Shown piece by piece: positions 51,743 to 60,890 of a stretch of DNA of 64,000 nt. The notes below the pieces were generated by a model that saw nothing but the letters and a program-made list of their open reading frames with translations, was not told where the DNA came from and ran no database searches. Position numbers and translations under genes: made by a program. Positions within the stretch are counted from its first letter, which is position 1, and each line of letters opens with the position of its first letter. This DNA comes from Streptomyces sp. GESEQ-35 (GTDB lineage: Bacteria; Actinomycetota; Actinomycetes; Streptomycetales; Streptomycetaceae): the NCBI RefSeq assembly GCF_017948485.1, contig NZ_JAFFSX010000008.1:1-64000 (forward strand), given 5' to 3'.

Positions 51743-52549
51743 TCACCGCCCGTCGCGCAGGAACTCCGTCACCAGCGCGGCGGCCTGGGTCCGGCATTCC
51801 TCGAAGTAGGCGTGCCGGGCACCGGGGAAGAGGTGCGTCCTGGTGTCGGGGATGCGCTCGGCGAGCAGGGCGAGGTTGTCGTGCGGCGTCAGCCGGTCCT
51901 GGTCGCCGTGGAGGACGAGGGTGGGTGCGCCGATACGGGGGAGTGCGTCCCAGGCGTCGTGCTGCTTGCTGGCCAGCAGGTGGCCGCGCCGTGCGTGCGG
52001 GGGCATGTCGGGGTCGCCCAGGGTGGTGTGGGGGCCGGGGTGGCCGGCGAGCCAGGCGGGGGAGTACATCAGGTCGATCAGGGTCCGGCGTACGGCCTCC
52101 GGGTCGGGCTGGGCCAGGGCGCGCCGTACAGAGGCGTCGCGTTCGACGGCGTGCGGACCGCCGGGGGAGGTGCAGCCGAGGACGAGCCGCCGGACCCGCT
52201 CCGGATGATCCGCGGCGATCCATTGGGCGACCCGTCCGCCCATGGACGTGCCGTAGATGTCGGCGTGCTCGATGTTCAGGTGGTCGAGGACGGCGATCAC
52301 GTCGTCGGCGAACTGCCGGGTGGAGTAGCCCTCTTGGGGCTTGCCGCTGGCTCCGGTGCCACGGAGGTCCAAAGTGATCGTGCTGTGCGTGGCGTGGAAG
52401 TCCGCGCGGATGCCGTCCCACCAGTGGTGGTTGTTCGCCTGCCCGGCGAGGAGCACCAGGGGAGGCCCGTCTCCCTCCCGTTGGTAGGCCAGCGCGGTGC
52501 CGTCCTGGGCACGGGCGAAGGTGAGCTGCTCTCGGGCGATGTCGGGCAT
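51743..52549 (-). CDS. Alpha/beta hydrolase
   Basis: A 268-residue alpha/beta hydrolase similar to 3-oxoadipate enol-lactonases and esterases. The nucleophile is Ser102 in YGTSMGGRV, the acid is Asp in LHGDQDRLTP and the base is His in GARHAYF. The oxyanion segment is LLAGQANNHHWW. It could hydrolyse an enol-lactone, ester or CoA thioester within the pathway controlled by the LysR gene 42 nt upstream. Confidence 0.83.
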   Translation of the reverse strand: MPDIAREQLTFARAQDGTALAYQREGDGPPLVLLAGQANNHHWWDGIRADFHATHSTITLDLRGTGASGKPQEGYSTRQFADDVIAVLDHLNIEHADIYGTSMGGRVAQWIAADHPERVRRLVLGCTSPGGPHAVERDASVRRALAQPDPEAVRRTLIDLMYSPAWLAGHPGPHTTLGDPDMPPHARRGHLLASKQHDAWDALPRIGAPTLVLHGDQDRLTPHDNLALLAERIPDTRTHLFPGARHAYFEECRTQAAALVTEFLRDGR

Positions 52550-52591
52550 CGGAGTCTCCGGTCCGGGGTTGAGGTCTGCCTGGGCGCAGGT

Positions 52592-53524
52592 TCACTCGCC
52601 CTGCGACTGCGCGGAGGGCCATCTGCCCTGCGCCACAGCCGTGTTGATCTGCCGTACGAGTTCCCGCGCGACCACGTCCACGGCGGGCGGCGTCCGTCCG
52701 GACCGGGCCGTGGCGAGTACGACCGACCGCCGGACGTCGGGCTCGCACAGCGGCGCGGCGCTGAGCGTGCCGTTGGCGACGTCCTCGGCGATGCCGACGC
52801 CCGGCAGGACGGTCCAGCCGTGCCCGGCCAGGACGAGCTGTTTCTGCACCCGCATGGAGTTGGTCTGCACGACCACGTCGACGCAGGCCCGGGCCCGTGC
52901 CGCCGCGGCGTCGATCAGGGCGCGCAGGGCATGGCCGGACGCGGGCATGACCAGAGGATGGGCCGCCGCCTCGGCGAAGGGCACGGGTCGGTCGGCCCGC
53001 AGCCCGGCCGAGGAGGGAGCGACCGCCCACAGGTGTTCGCGCACCAGCGGACGGGCGTTGAGCGACGGAGTGCTGTCCAGGTTGTACAGCAGGGTCAGGT
53101 CCAGGTCCCCGTCGTCGAGCCACTGCTGAAGGTGCCCGGAGTAGGCGGTCATCAGGCGGAGTTCGATGCCGGGATGATCCCTGGCGATGGCCGAGACGAG
53201 GGGCTCGGCCAGCAGGTCGACCGTGCTCTCCAGCAGGCCGGCGGTGACGATACCGGTCACCGCACCGGGAACGGGCTGTACCTCGGCGCGGGCCCGCTCC
53301 AGCTCGTTCAGGGCCCGCCGAGCCCTGTCCACCATGACCGTTCCGGCCTCGGTGGGCCGCATGCCCTGCCGGGTGCGCTCGAAGAGCGGGACACCGAGCT
53401 CCTGTTCCAGGGTGCGGATCTGCCGGGTGACGGCGGGCTGCACCAGATGCAGCAGCTCGGCGGCCCGGGTGACGCTGCCGACCTCGGCGACCGTGACGAG
53501 TGCTTTGAGCTGTTTGACGTCCAC
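52592..53524 (-). CDS. LysR family transcriptional regulator
   Basis: A 310-residue LysR regulator whose winged helix has AAELLHLVQPAVTRQIRTLE (about residues 20-39). The GTG at 53524 (VDVKQLKAL) gives the canonical N-terminus and is preceded by GGAGGGG. It is divergent from the acyl-CoA dehydrogenase and co-directional with the hydrolase and hydratase, so it likely controls all three from the 118-bp gap, where TCATGA occurs twice near the dehydrogenase start. Confidence 0.86.
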   Translation of the reverse strand: MDVKQLKALVTVAEVGSVTRAAELLHLVQPAVTRQIRTLEQELGVPLFERTRQGMRPTEAGTVMVDRARRALNELERARAEVQPVPGAVTGIVTAGLLESTVDLLAEPLVSAIARDHPGIELRLMTAYSGHLQQWLDDGDLDLTLLYNLDSTPSLNARPLVREHLWAVAPSSAGLRADRPVPFAEAAAHPLVMPASGHALRALIDAAAARARACVDVVVQTNSMRVQKQLVLAGHGWTVLPGVGIAEDVANGTLSAAPLCEPDVRRSVVLATARSGRTPPAVDVVARELVRQINTAVAQGRWPSAQSQGE

Positions 53525-53642
53525 GGCCCCTCCACGGTCATCCGCACCGGGAATGGCTCCATCACGATTTGCTATTCCACACCGGCTGTCATGATCGCTC
53601 ATGATGCTACTCCAGGGGTCGAACCCACGTCCGGAGGCGTTC

Positions 53643-54809
53643 ATGAGCACCCTCGACATCCTGTCCGAGGACGAGCAGTTCATCGTGCGCACGGTGCACG
53701 ACTTCGTCGACAAGGAGGTCAGGCCGGTCGTCCGGGAGCTGGAGCACGCGGACACCTACCCCGAAGCCCTCATCGAGCAGATGAAGCGGCTGGGTGTCTT
53801 CGGCCTTGCCGTCCCGGAGGAGTACGGCGGCACTCCTGTCTCGACCCCCTGCTACGTGCTGATCACCGAGGAGCTGGCCCGCGGCTGGATGAGCCTGGCC
53901 GGAGCGATGGGCGGGCACACCGTGGTCGCCAAGCTGCTGCTGCACTTCGGTACCGAGGACCAGAAGCGGCGGTACCTGCCGAGGATGGCCACGGGCGAGG
54001 TCCGCGCGACCATGGCGCTGACCGAGCCGGGCGGTGGCTCGGATCTCCAGGCGCTGCGCACGGTCGCCCGCAAGGATGCCGAGGGCTATGTGATCAACGG
54101 AGCCAAGACGTGGATCACCAACTCCCGCCGCTCGCAGCTCATCGCACTGCTCTGCAAGACCGACCCGGAGGCGAGCCCGGCACACAAGGGCATCTCGATC
54201 CTGCTCGTCGAGCACGGCCCCGGCCTCACCGTCTCCCGTGACCTGCCCAAACTCGGCTACAAGGGGGTGGAGAGCTGTGAGCTGTCCTTCGAGGACCACC
54301 GGGCTCCGGCCGACGCCGTACTGGGCGGCGTGGCGGGCAAGGGCTTCGCGCAGATGATGAAGGGCCTGGAGACAGGGCGGTTGCAGGTCGCCGCCCGCGC
54401 CCTCGGCGTCGGCCGGGCGGCATTCGAGGACGCGCTCGCCTATGCGCAGGAACGGGAGTCGTTCGGCAAGCCGATCTGGCAGCACCAGTCGATCGGCAAC
54501 TACCTGGCGGACATGGCGACTTCACTGACCGCCGCCCGGCAACTGACCCTGTATGCGGCCCGGGAGGCGGAGGCCGGTCGCCGGGTGGACATGGAGGCGG
54601 GCATGGCGAAGCTGTTCGCCTCCGAGACGGCCATGCAGATCGCCCTCAACGCCGTCCGAATCCACGGCGGTTACGGCTACTCGACCGATTTCGACGTGGA
54701 GCGCTACTTCCGCGACGCCCCGCTGATGATCGTCGGCGAGGGCACCAACGAGATCCAGCGCAACGTCATCGCGAGCCAGCTGGTCAGGCGTGGCGGGCTC
54801 GACGTGTGA
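53643..54809 (+). CDS. Acyl-CoA dehydrogenase
   Basis: A 388-residue FAD-dependent acyl-CoA dehydrogenase. MALTEPGGGSDL and KTWITNS are the two family signatures that bind FAD and substrate. The C-terminal part has YGYSTDFDVERYFRDAPLMIVGEGTNEIQRNVIA with the catalytic Glu in the EGT-type position (cut here: IVGEGTNEIQRN). GGAGG precedes the ATG; a further upstream ATG at 53601 lacks a ribosome site. It introduces the double bond that the divergently encoded hydratase would hydrate. Confidence 0.9.
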   Translation: MSTLDILSEDEQFIVRTVHDFVDKEVRPVVRELEHADTYPEALIEQMKRLGVFGLAVPEEYGGTPVSTPCYVLITEELARGWMSLAGAMGGHTVVAKLLLHFGTEDQKRRYLPRMATGEVRATMALTEPGGGSDLQALRTVARKDAEGYVINGAKTWITNSRRSQLIALLCKTDPEASPAHKGISILLVEHGPGLTVSRDLPKLGYKGVESCELSFEDHRAPADAVLGGVAGKGFAQMMKGLETGRLQVAARALGVGRAAFEDALAYAQERESFGKPIWQHQSIGNYLADMATSLTAARQLTLYAAREAEAGRRVDMEAGMAKLFASETAMQIALNAVRIHGGYGYSTDFDVERYFRDAPLMIVGEGTNEIQRNVIASQLVRRGGLDV

Positions 54810-54815
54810 GGACCG

Positions 54816-55694
54816 TCAGCCCTCGCGGCGCAGCGCGGCCGGTGTCGTACCGAGGTGGGAGCGGAGCACCCTGGTCAGGTGTTCCTGGTGGGAGAAGCCG
54901 CACGCCGCCGCGACCTGCGCGATCGGCATGCTTCCCGCACGCAGCAGCCGGGTCGCGTGCTCGACGCGCAGTCGCACGAGGTACCGGTGCGGAGGACACC
55001 CCGTGCGGGCCTTGAACCGTCGGGCGAACTGGCTGACGCTCAGGCCGGTGGCCGAGGCGAGGTCCTCCAAGGACAGCGGCTCGGAGAGCCGGGCGTCGAG
55101 GAGTTCCCGCACGGCCGCGAACTGCCGGGCGCTGAGGCCGACTTGACGTCCCGTCGGCTCGGCGTCGCGGTGCCGCACACTGTGCCGGCGCGCCAGCTGG
55201 GCCGCGGTCATGAGGGCGAGCTGGTCCGCGTAGGCGGCGCCGCCGGGCTCCCAGCGCCGTACGACACCGTCGAGCGCGAGAACGAGCTGTTCCAGCAGCG
55301 GGTCCGTGCTGCCGAACTCCTCCTTCAACCGCACGGGCCGCCCTTCGTCCGCCGTCGCCTGGAGAGCGGCGTCCGACAGGTAGACGTGCACCGTGTTGAG
55401 ATGCCCGCCGAGTTCCACGTCCAGCTCCGTGGCGGCCGGATGCAGGAACAGACCGCCGGGGGGCACCTGCCGTGCCGAGGTCAGTCCCCGCCGTCCCCTC
55501 CGGACGGTCACGGGACCGTCCAGGTGCAGGATCAGCAGGTGGCTGTCGGCTCCGCCGAACGCGTCCCGGTACGGCAGCTCCCGCTGGGTCGACACGAACA
55601 GCCGCTCCCAGCCGAGCCCCGCGCTGCTGCGGACGGGACACACACCCGGCCGGGCCAGAATGCCGTGGGTGTCACCGAGTCCCATCTCGCTCAT
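54816..55694 (-). CDS. AraC family transcriptional regulator
   Basis: A 292-residue regulator with an N-terminal cupin-like sensor and a C-terminal AraC DNA-binding domain (LEDLASATGLSVSQFARRFK, then IAQVAAACGFSHQEHLTRVL). GGAGGG precedes the ATG. It is divergent from the hydroxyquinol pathway genes across a 205-bp gap holding tandem repeats, so it is the probable activator, with a phenolic compound or pathway intermediate as effector. Confidence 0.87.
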   Translation of the reverse strand: MSEMGLGDTHGILARPGVCPVRSSAGLGWERLFVSTQRELPYRDAFGGADSHLLILHLDGPVTVRRGRRGLTSARQVPPGGLFLHPAATELDVELGGHLNTVHVYLSDAALQATADEGRPVRLKEEFGSTDPLLEQLVLALDGVVRRWEPGGAAYADQLALMTAAQLARRHSVRHRDAEPTGRQVGLSARQFAAVRELLDARLSEPLSLEDLASATGLSVSQFARRFKARTGCPPHRYLVRLRVEHATRLLRAGSMPIAQVAAACGFSHQEHLTRVLRSHLGTTPAALRREG

Positions 55695-55839
55695 GCGGCC
55701 CTCCTTCGCGCCACGCCCAGTCTCCCGGCCCTGCGCACAGACGGGCAAGCGGCGGCACCTCTCGCTCTTTTCGTGCAGCGGGATGCTGCGTTTGTGCAGG
55801 CGCGACGCGCCACCGGGTACGGATACTGCGGCAGACGCG

Positions 55840-55883
55840 CCCCGATCCCCGCACAGCACAGCCCCGACCCCCACACGGCACAG
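55840..55883. promoter_or_regulatory. Tandem 22-bp direct repeats in the hydroxyquinol gene leader
   Basis: Two adjacent 22-bp units (55840-55861 and 55862-55883) agree at 19 of 22 bases; both begin CCCCGA and end GCACAG. Direct repeats about two helical turns apart are the usual binding pattern of AraC proteins, and an AraC gene is divergent here. They end 16 nt before the start codon, so they may lie within the leader rather than upstream of the promoter. Confidence 0.45.
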
Positions 55884-55899
55884 CATGGAGAGCGGCCTC

Positions 55900-57837
55900 A
55901 TGAGGAGTTTCGTACACACGGCCGGCCCAAGCCGGGTGATCTTCGGTGCGGGCACCCTGGATCGGGTCCGCGAAGAGGCGGAGCGGCTCGGTGGGTCCCG
56001 GGTCATGCTCCTCTCCGGTGGGTCACAAGCCCTGCGCAAGGACACCGAACGGCTCCGTGACGTCCTGGGCCACCTGGTGGCGGCCGAGTTCTCCGGCGCG
56101 GCCATGCACACTCCCGTCGAGGTGACCGAGCAGGCCATGAGCCTCCTGCGCGAGCGGCACGTGGACTGCCTGGTGGCGATCGGCGGGGGTTCGACGACCG
56201 GCCTCGCGAAGGCGTTGGCGGTCCGCACGGATCTGCCCCAGGTGATCGTGCCGACCACGTACGCCGGCTCCGAGGTCACCCCCGTGCTCGGCGAGACCGT
56301 CGACGGCCGGAAGGCCACCAGGTCCTCGCCCGCGATCCTGCCGGAAACAGTCGTCTACGACGTGGAACTCACCCTCGGCCTGCCCGTCCCGGCATCGGTG
56401 ACCAGCGGCATCAACGCGCTGGCCCACGCCGTGGAGGCCCTCTACTCTCCGGACGCCACTCCGGTCACCGACGCCATGGCCCTGGAAGCGGTCACCGCCA
56501 TCGGCCGCGCCCTCCCGGCCCTGCACGCCGACCCCTCCGGCGCAGAGGCACGGGCCGAGCTGCTGGAAGCGGCCTGGCTGGCGGGCACCTGCCTGGGTGC
56601 CGTCGGCATGGGACTGCACCACAAGCTCTGCCACACGCTGGGCGGCACGTTCGGCCTGCCGCATGCCGAGACCCACACCGTGGTCCTCCCGCACGCGATG
56701 GCGTACAACGCGCCCGCCGCACCGGAGGCGATGGAGCGCATCGCGCGCGCCCTGGACGTGCCGGACGCTCCCGCGGGCGTCTTCGACCTGATCCGCCGGG
56801 TCGGCGGCCCGACGTCGCTGGCCGATCTCGGCCTGGCCGAGTCCGACCTGGACCGCGCGGCGGAACTGGCCGCCTCACAGCCGTATCCGAACCCGCGCGA
56901 GCTGACCCGGACCGGCCTGGCGGACCTGCTGCGGGACGCCTGGCAGGGCCGTCGCCCCGAGGGAGCCCCCGACCTGCGCCCGCTCACCGAAGAGGTCGTG
57001 GCGAGCTTCGACCGCTGTACGAACCCGCGGCTGCGGCAGCTGCTGACCGATCTCGCCCGCACCCTCCACGCCTACACGATCCGCAACGACCTGACCCCGC
57101 AGGAGTGGCAGCTGGCGATCGGCTTCCTCACCGAGGCCGGCCACATCACCACCGACACCAGGCAGGAGTTCATCCTGCTCTCCGACACCCTCGGTGTGTC
57201 CAGTGTGGTCGACGCCCTCACCAACTCCCGTACGCCCGAGACCACTTCGTCCGCGATCCTCGGGCCCTTCTACGTGGCCGGACCGCCCGCCGCCGAACAC
57301 GGCAGCGACATCGCGGGAGACCTCACGGGCACACCGCTGTGGGCGGACATCCGGGTCACCGACCGGCAGGGGGAGCCGGTCTCCGGCGCCGTCGTGGACG
57401 TGTGGCAGTCCAACGAGGACGGCTTCTACGACGTCCAACTCCCCGATCTGGACGGGCCGGTGCTGCGCGCCCGGTTCACCACCGACGAGGACGGGCGGTT
57501 CACGTTCTGGTCGATCCTCCCGTCCGAGTACCCGATCCCGGACGACGGCCCGGTCGGCAGGATGCTCTCCGCCGTGGGCCGCCACCCCTACCGCGCACCG
57601 CACGTGCACTTCCTGATCGACGCCCCCGGATACCAGCCCCTGATCACCCAGCTGTTCGTCCGCGGCGGTGCCTACCTCGACGGCGCCCCCGGGCAGCGCG
57701 ACACGGTCTTCGGCATCAAGGACGACCTGATCACGGACTTCGTCCCGCGTACCGGGCCGACGCCCGACGGCCGGCCGGTCGACGGCGAGTGGCGTCGGCT
57801 CGACTTCACCTTCCGCATTGCGCGACTGGAGCAGTGA
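55900..57837 (+). CDS. Fused maleylacetate reductase - hydroxyquinol 1,2-dioxygenase
   Basis: A 645-residue bifunctional protein with one continuous frame. Residues 1-355 are an iron-type alcohol dehydrogenase of the maleylacetate reductase family (cofactor loop GGGSTTGLAKA at 95-105; metal-site region GMGLHHKLCHTLGGTFGLPH at 237-256). Residues 360-645 are an intradiol ring-cleavage dioxygenase of the hydroxyquinol type, with iron ligands Tyr510, Tyr564, His568 and His570. The dioxygenase opens hydroxyquinol to maleylacetate, and the reductase converts that to 3-oxoadipate, so two successive steps are joined, in reverse order along the chain. ATG 55900 follows GGAGAG. Fusions of this kind occur in actinomycetes, to my memory. 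Confidence 0.9.
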   Translation: MRSFVHTAGPSRVIFGAGTLDRVREEAERLGGSRVMLLSGGSQALRKDTERLRDVLGHLVAAEFSGAAMHTPVEVTEQAMSLLRERHVDCLVAIGGGSTTGLAKALAVRTDLPQVIVPTTYAGSEVTPVLGETVDGRKATRSSPAILPETVVYDVELTLGLPVPASVTSGINALAHAVEALYSPDATPVTDAMALEAVTAIGRALPALHADPSGAEARAELLEAAWLAGTCLGAVGMGLHHKLCHTLGGTFGLPHAETHTVVLPHAMAYNAPAAPEAMERIARALDVPDAPAGVFDLIRRVGGPTSLADLGLAESDLDRAAELAASQPYPNPRELTRTGLADLLRDAWQGRRPEGAPDLRPLTEEVVASFDRCTNPRLRQLLTDLARTLHAYTIRNDLTPQEWQLAIGFLTEAGHITTDTRQEFILLSDTLGVSSVVDALTNSRTPETTSSAILGPFYVAGPPAAEHGSDIAGDLTGTPLWADIRVTDRQGEPVSGAVVDVWQSNEDGFYDVQLPDLDGPVLRARFTTDEDGRFTFWSILPSEYPIPDDGPVGRMLSAVGRHPYRAPHVHFLIDAPGYQPLITQLFVRGGAYLDGAPGQRDTVFGIKDDLITDFVPRTGPTPDGRPVDGEWRRLDFTFRIARLEQ

Positions 57838-57839
57838 AC

Positions 57840-59600
57840 ATGAGCACGCCTGAGCACTACGACACCGACGTCCTCGTCATCGGCAGCGGACCCGCCGGCG
57901 GCACCGCGGCCCTGCTGCTGGCGACCTACGGCGTACGCACCCACCTGGTCACCAAGTACGGCTGGCTCGCGGACACGCCACGCGCCCACATCACCAACCA
58001 GCGTGCGATGGAGGTCTTCCGCGACCTCGGAATCGAGCAGGAGGCCCTGGAGAAGGGCACACCGAGCCACCTGATGGGTGACACCGTGTTCGCCACCTCG
58101 CTGCTGGGCGACGAGATCGGCCGCATCCGCACCTGGGGCACCGGGGACGAGAGCCTGACCGAGTACGGGGCACAGAGCCCGTGCGGGATGATCGACCTGC
58201 CGCAGACCTATCTGGAGCCCATCCTCCTGTCCAACGCCGCGAGGCGGGGCGCCGTGATCAGGCTCAACACCGAACTCGTCGACTTCGAGCAGGACACGGA
58301 CGGCGTGACCGCCACCCTGCGCGACCGGCCCAGCGGAACCGAACACACCGTACGCGCCCGGTACATGATCGGCGCCGATGGCGGACGCAGCCTCGTCGCG
58401 GACAAGCTCGGCCTGCCCATGGAGGGGCAGATGGGCAAGGCCGGCAGCATGAACATCGTCTTCGAGGCCGACCTCACGCCTTACGTCGAGCACCGTCCCA
58501 GCATCCTGTACTGGATCATGCGCCCGGGTGCCGACGTCGGCGGCATCGGCATGGGCCTGCTGCGCATGGTGCGGCCCTGGAACGAGTGGCTCATCGTCTG
58601 GGGCTACGACATCGACAACCCCCCGCCGGAGGTGACCGACGAGACGGCGGCAGCGATCGTCCGTGACCTCGTCGGCGACGACGCGCTCGACGTGCGGATC
58701 GACAACGCCTCCCTGTGGACGGTCAACCACGCCTACGCGACACGGCTGCACGCCGGACGCGTCTTCTGCGCCGGGGACGCCGTCCACCGGCACCCGCCGT
58801 CCAACGGCCTCGGCTCCAACACCTCCGTCCAGGACTCCTACAACCTGGCCTGGAAGCTGGCGGCCGTCCTCAAGGGACACGCAGGGCCCGAACTCCTGGA
58901 CACCTACTCCGACGAACGCGCCCCCGTCGCCCGGCAGATCGTCGAACGCGCGAACCTCTCCAGGGACCAGTTCCTGCCCCTGTTCGAGGCTCTCGGTGTG
59001 GTCGGAGGCGACGAGGAGGGCATCACCAAGGCGTTGCAGGCCGCCAGGCAGCCGGATGCGGAGGGGGCCAAGAAGCGACGGGCCATCCGCGAGGCGATCG
59101 AGCTGAAGAACTACGAGTTCAACGCCCACGGCGTCGAGCACAACCAGCGCTACGAGTCGGCCGCCGTCATCCCCGACGGCACCGGCGAGACGGACTCCGG
59201 CGACGCGGAACTCTTCGGCCGCCCGACCTCCCGCCCCGGTGCGAAACTGCCGCACGCCTGGCTCGTCGACCACAAGGGTGGTCGTATCTCGACGCTGGAC
59301 CTGGTCGGAAAGGGCAGCTTCTCCGTCGTCACCGGCCTGGCCGGAACGCCATGGGCCGAAGCCGCCGACGCGCTGGCCCGCGAACTCGGCCTCGACCTGC
59401 GCGGCGTCGTCGTCGACCGCGACGCGCACGACGCGTACGGCGAGTGGAGCCGCCGCGCGGAGATCGACGAGGAGGGTGTGCTGCTGGTCCGCCCCGACGG
59501 CTATGTGGCCTGGCGGCGGCCGAGCGGTGCCGCCGATGTCGCCGAGGCGACACGTCTGCTGCGGGAGGCGCTGACGACGGTCCTCTCCCGGCCCGCGTGA
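57840..59600 (+). CDS. FAD-dependent aromatic hydroxylase (TfdB/resorcinol hydroxylase-like)
   Basis: A 586-residue class A flavin monooxygenase. It has GSGPAGGTAA at residues 14-23, the second FAD motif GADGGRS, and GDAVHRHPPSNGLGSN, plus the PQTYLEPIL segment of phenol hydroxylases. A C-terminal thioredoxin-like domain follows (about 440-586). It would hydroxylate a phenolic compound such as resorcinol to hydroxyquinol with NAD(P)H and O2, supplying the fused dioxygenase-reductase encoded 2 nt upstream. GGAGCAG precedes its ATG. Confidence 0.85.
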   Translation: MSTPEHYDTDVLVIGSGPAGGTAALLLATYGVRTHLVTKYGWLADTPRAHITNQRAMEVFRDLGIEQEALEKGTPSHLMGDTVFATSLLGDEIGRIRTWGTGDESLTEYGAQSPCGMIDLPQTYLEPILLSNAARRGAVIRLNTELVDFEQDTDGVTATLRDRPSGTEHTVRARYMIGADGGRSLVADKLGLPMEGQMGKAGSMNIVFEADLTPYVEHRPSILYWIMRPGADVGGIGMGLLRMVRPWNEWLIVWGYDIDNPPPEVTDETAAAIVRDLVGDDALDVRIDNASLWTVNHAYATRLHAGRVFCAGDAVHRHPPSNGLGSNTSVQDSYNLAWKLAAVLKGHAGPELLDTYSDERAPVARQIVERANLSRDQFLPLFEALGVVGGDEEGITKALQAARQPDAEGAKKRRAIREAIELKNYEFNAHGVEHNQRYESAAVIPDGTGETDSGDAELFGRPTSRPGAKLPHAWLVDHKGGRISTLDLVGKGSFSVVTGLAGTPWAEAADALARELGLDLRGVVVDRDAHDAYGEWSRRAEIDEEGVLLVRPDGYVAWRRPSGAADVAEATRLLREALTTVLSRPA

Positions 59601-59626
59601 CAGGTGCACCGTTCCGCCGCTCGTCT

Positions 59627-59672
59627 GATCGATTGATCGGTATCATGGAAGATATCGCGGGCAATCGATCGG
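59627..59672. promoter_or_regulatory. Inverted repeat GATCGATTG ... CAATCGATC upstream of the DeoR/LacI hybrid gene
   Basis: GATCGATTG (59627-59635) and its exact complement CAATCGATC (59662-59670) are separated by 26 bp and end 16 nt before the start codon. Extending by two bases gives 10 of 11 matches. The spacing fits binding of a dimer pair and suggests autoregulation. Confidence 0.55.
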
Positions 59673-59685
59673 AAACGGTGGGGGC

Positions 59686-60780
59686 ATGCGGGAGTCGGCG
59701 GAGCAGCGGCAGACCCGGATCGCGGAGCTGGTGCGGGCGCGGGGCGTCGCGCGCATCACCGATCTCGCCGACGAGTTCGGAGTCTCGGTCGTCACCGTGC
59801 GCCGGGACGTCGAGGACATGGCCCGGCGCGGAGAGGTGCGCCGGGGGCACGGGGTGGCCCGGTCGCTGCGCCCGGTACCCGAACCGGACTCTGCCGGGGG
59901 CGACGCCGTCGCCATGATCGTGCCCGAGCGCAACACGTACCTCACCGAGGCCGTCCAGGGCGCCCGGGAGGCCGCGGAGAAGGCCGGGCTGCGGGTCGAG
60001 CTGCACATCGCGGCCGGCGACGGCGGGGCGGAGCGCGAGGCCGTGCGCCAGGCGCTCGACGGCGGTGCGCGCGGGCTGCTGCTGTCGCCGCACTGGCGCA
60101 CGCGCGCGGAGGAGACGGAGGCGGACCACGGGTGGCTGTCCGCCCTGTCGGTGCCGACCGTGCTGGTGGAGCGGCGCCCCGCCCGCACCAGCGCCATCTA
60201 CCCGCTGGACTCCGTGCGCTCGGACCACGCGTACGGCGTGCACCTGGCCCTGGAGCACCTGGCCGGCCTGGGGCACCGGCGGATCGTCCTGGCCGCGCGC
60301 GACGACAGCCCCACCGCCCGGGTGATCCGCGAGGAGTTCGCCGGGCAGACCGCCGCCCGGGGCCTTGCCGCGGGATGCCGTACGATCCTCAGCTCCCGCA
60401 CCGCGGGCCCCGACCCGTCCGCCGCCGACCCGCGCTCCGCGGACCTGGTGGAGGCGGTGCGGAAGACCGACGCGACGGCGGTGCTGATCCACAGCGACAT
60501 GGATGCGTTGGTGCTGGTGCAGCGTTTGCAGGCGGCCGGGATCGATGTGCCGGGGCGCTGCTCGGTGGTGGCGTACAACGACGTGGTCGCCGACATGGGA
60601 CCGGTCCCGCTGACGGCCGTCGCCCCGCCCAAGGCCGAGCTCGGCCGGATCGGTCTCGGCCTGCTGCTGCGTCGCCTCGGCGCGGCCCGCGAGGGACTGC
60701 GACCGGGGCCGACGCGGCACGTGGAGCTGCTGCCGAGCCTCGTGGTCCGGGGGTCCACGGGTCCGACCTCTGCCCGGTGA
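59686..60780 (+). CDS. Hybrid regulator: DeoR-type HTH with LacI-type sensor domain
   Basis: A 364-residue regulator. The N-terminal 60 residues are a DeoR winged helix (RIAELVRARG, then LADEFGVSVVTVRRDVEDM). Residues 75-360 are a LacI/periplasmic-binding-protein sensor (AMIVPERNTYL, GHRRIVLAARD, VVAYNDVVADM). It combines two regulator classes, an arrangement that occurs in actinomycetes. GGTGGGG precedes its ATG. It lies just before a sugar-binding lipoprotein gene and likely controls that importer operon, responding to its sugar. Confidence 0.87.
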   Translation: MRESAEQRQTRIAELVRARGVARITDLADEFGVSVVTVRRDVEDMARRGEVRRGHGVARSLRPVPEPDSAGGDAVAMIVPERNTYLTEAVQGAREAAEKAGLRVELHIAAGDGGAEREAVRQALDGGARGLLLSPHWRTRAEETEADHGWLSALSVPTVLVERRPARTSAIYPLDSVRSDHAYGVHLALEHLAGLGHRRIVLAARDDSPTARVIREEFAGQTAARGLAAGCRTILSSRTAGPDPSAADPRSADLVEAVRKTDATAVLIHSDMDALVLVQRLQAAGIDVPGRCSVVAYNDVVADMGPVPLTAVAPPKAELGRIGLGLLLRRLGAAREGLRPGPTRHVELLPSLVVRGSTGPTSAR

Positions 60781-60828
60781 CACAGCGCTCTGTTCGTTTG
60801 ACCGCTTCGGTTTCTTCTGTTCGATGTA

Positions 60829-60858
60829 TTGACGCCTTTTTCGTCTTCCGCTCAGGAT
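60829..60858 (+). promoter_or_regulatory. Candidate promoter of the solute-binding protein gene
   Basis: TTGACG (60829-60834) and CAGGAT (60853-60858) are spaced by 18 bp and lie 33 nt before the ATG, close to the Streptomyces vegetative consensus TTGACN and TAGRRT. GGGAGG is the ribosome site. Confidence 0.45.
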
Positions 60859-60890
60859 TTGGGTGACCCAGCAACGAGGCGGGAGGCCCC

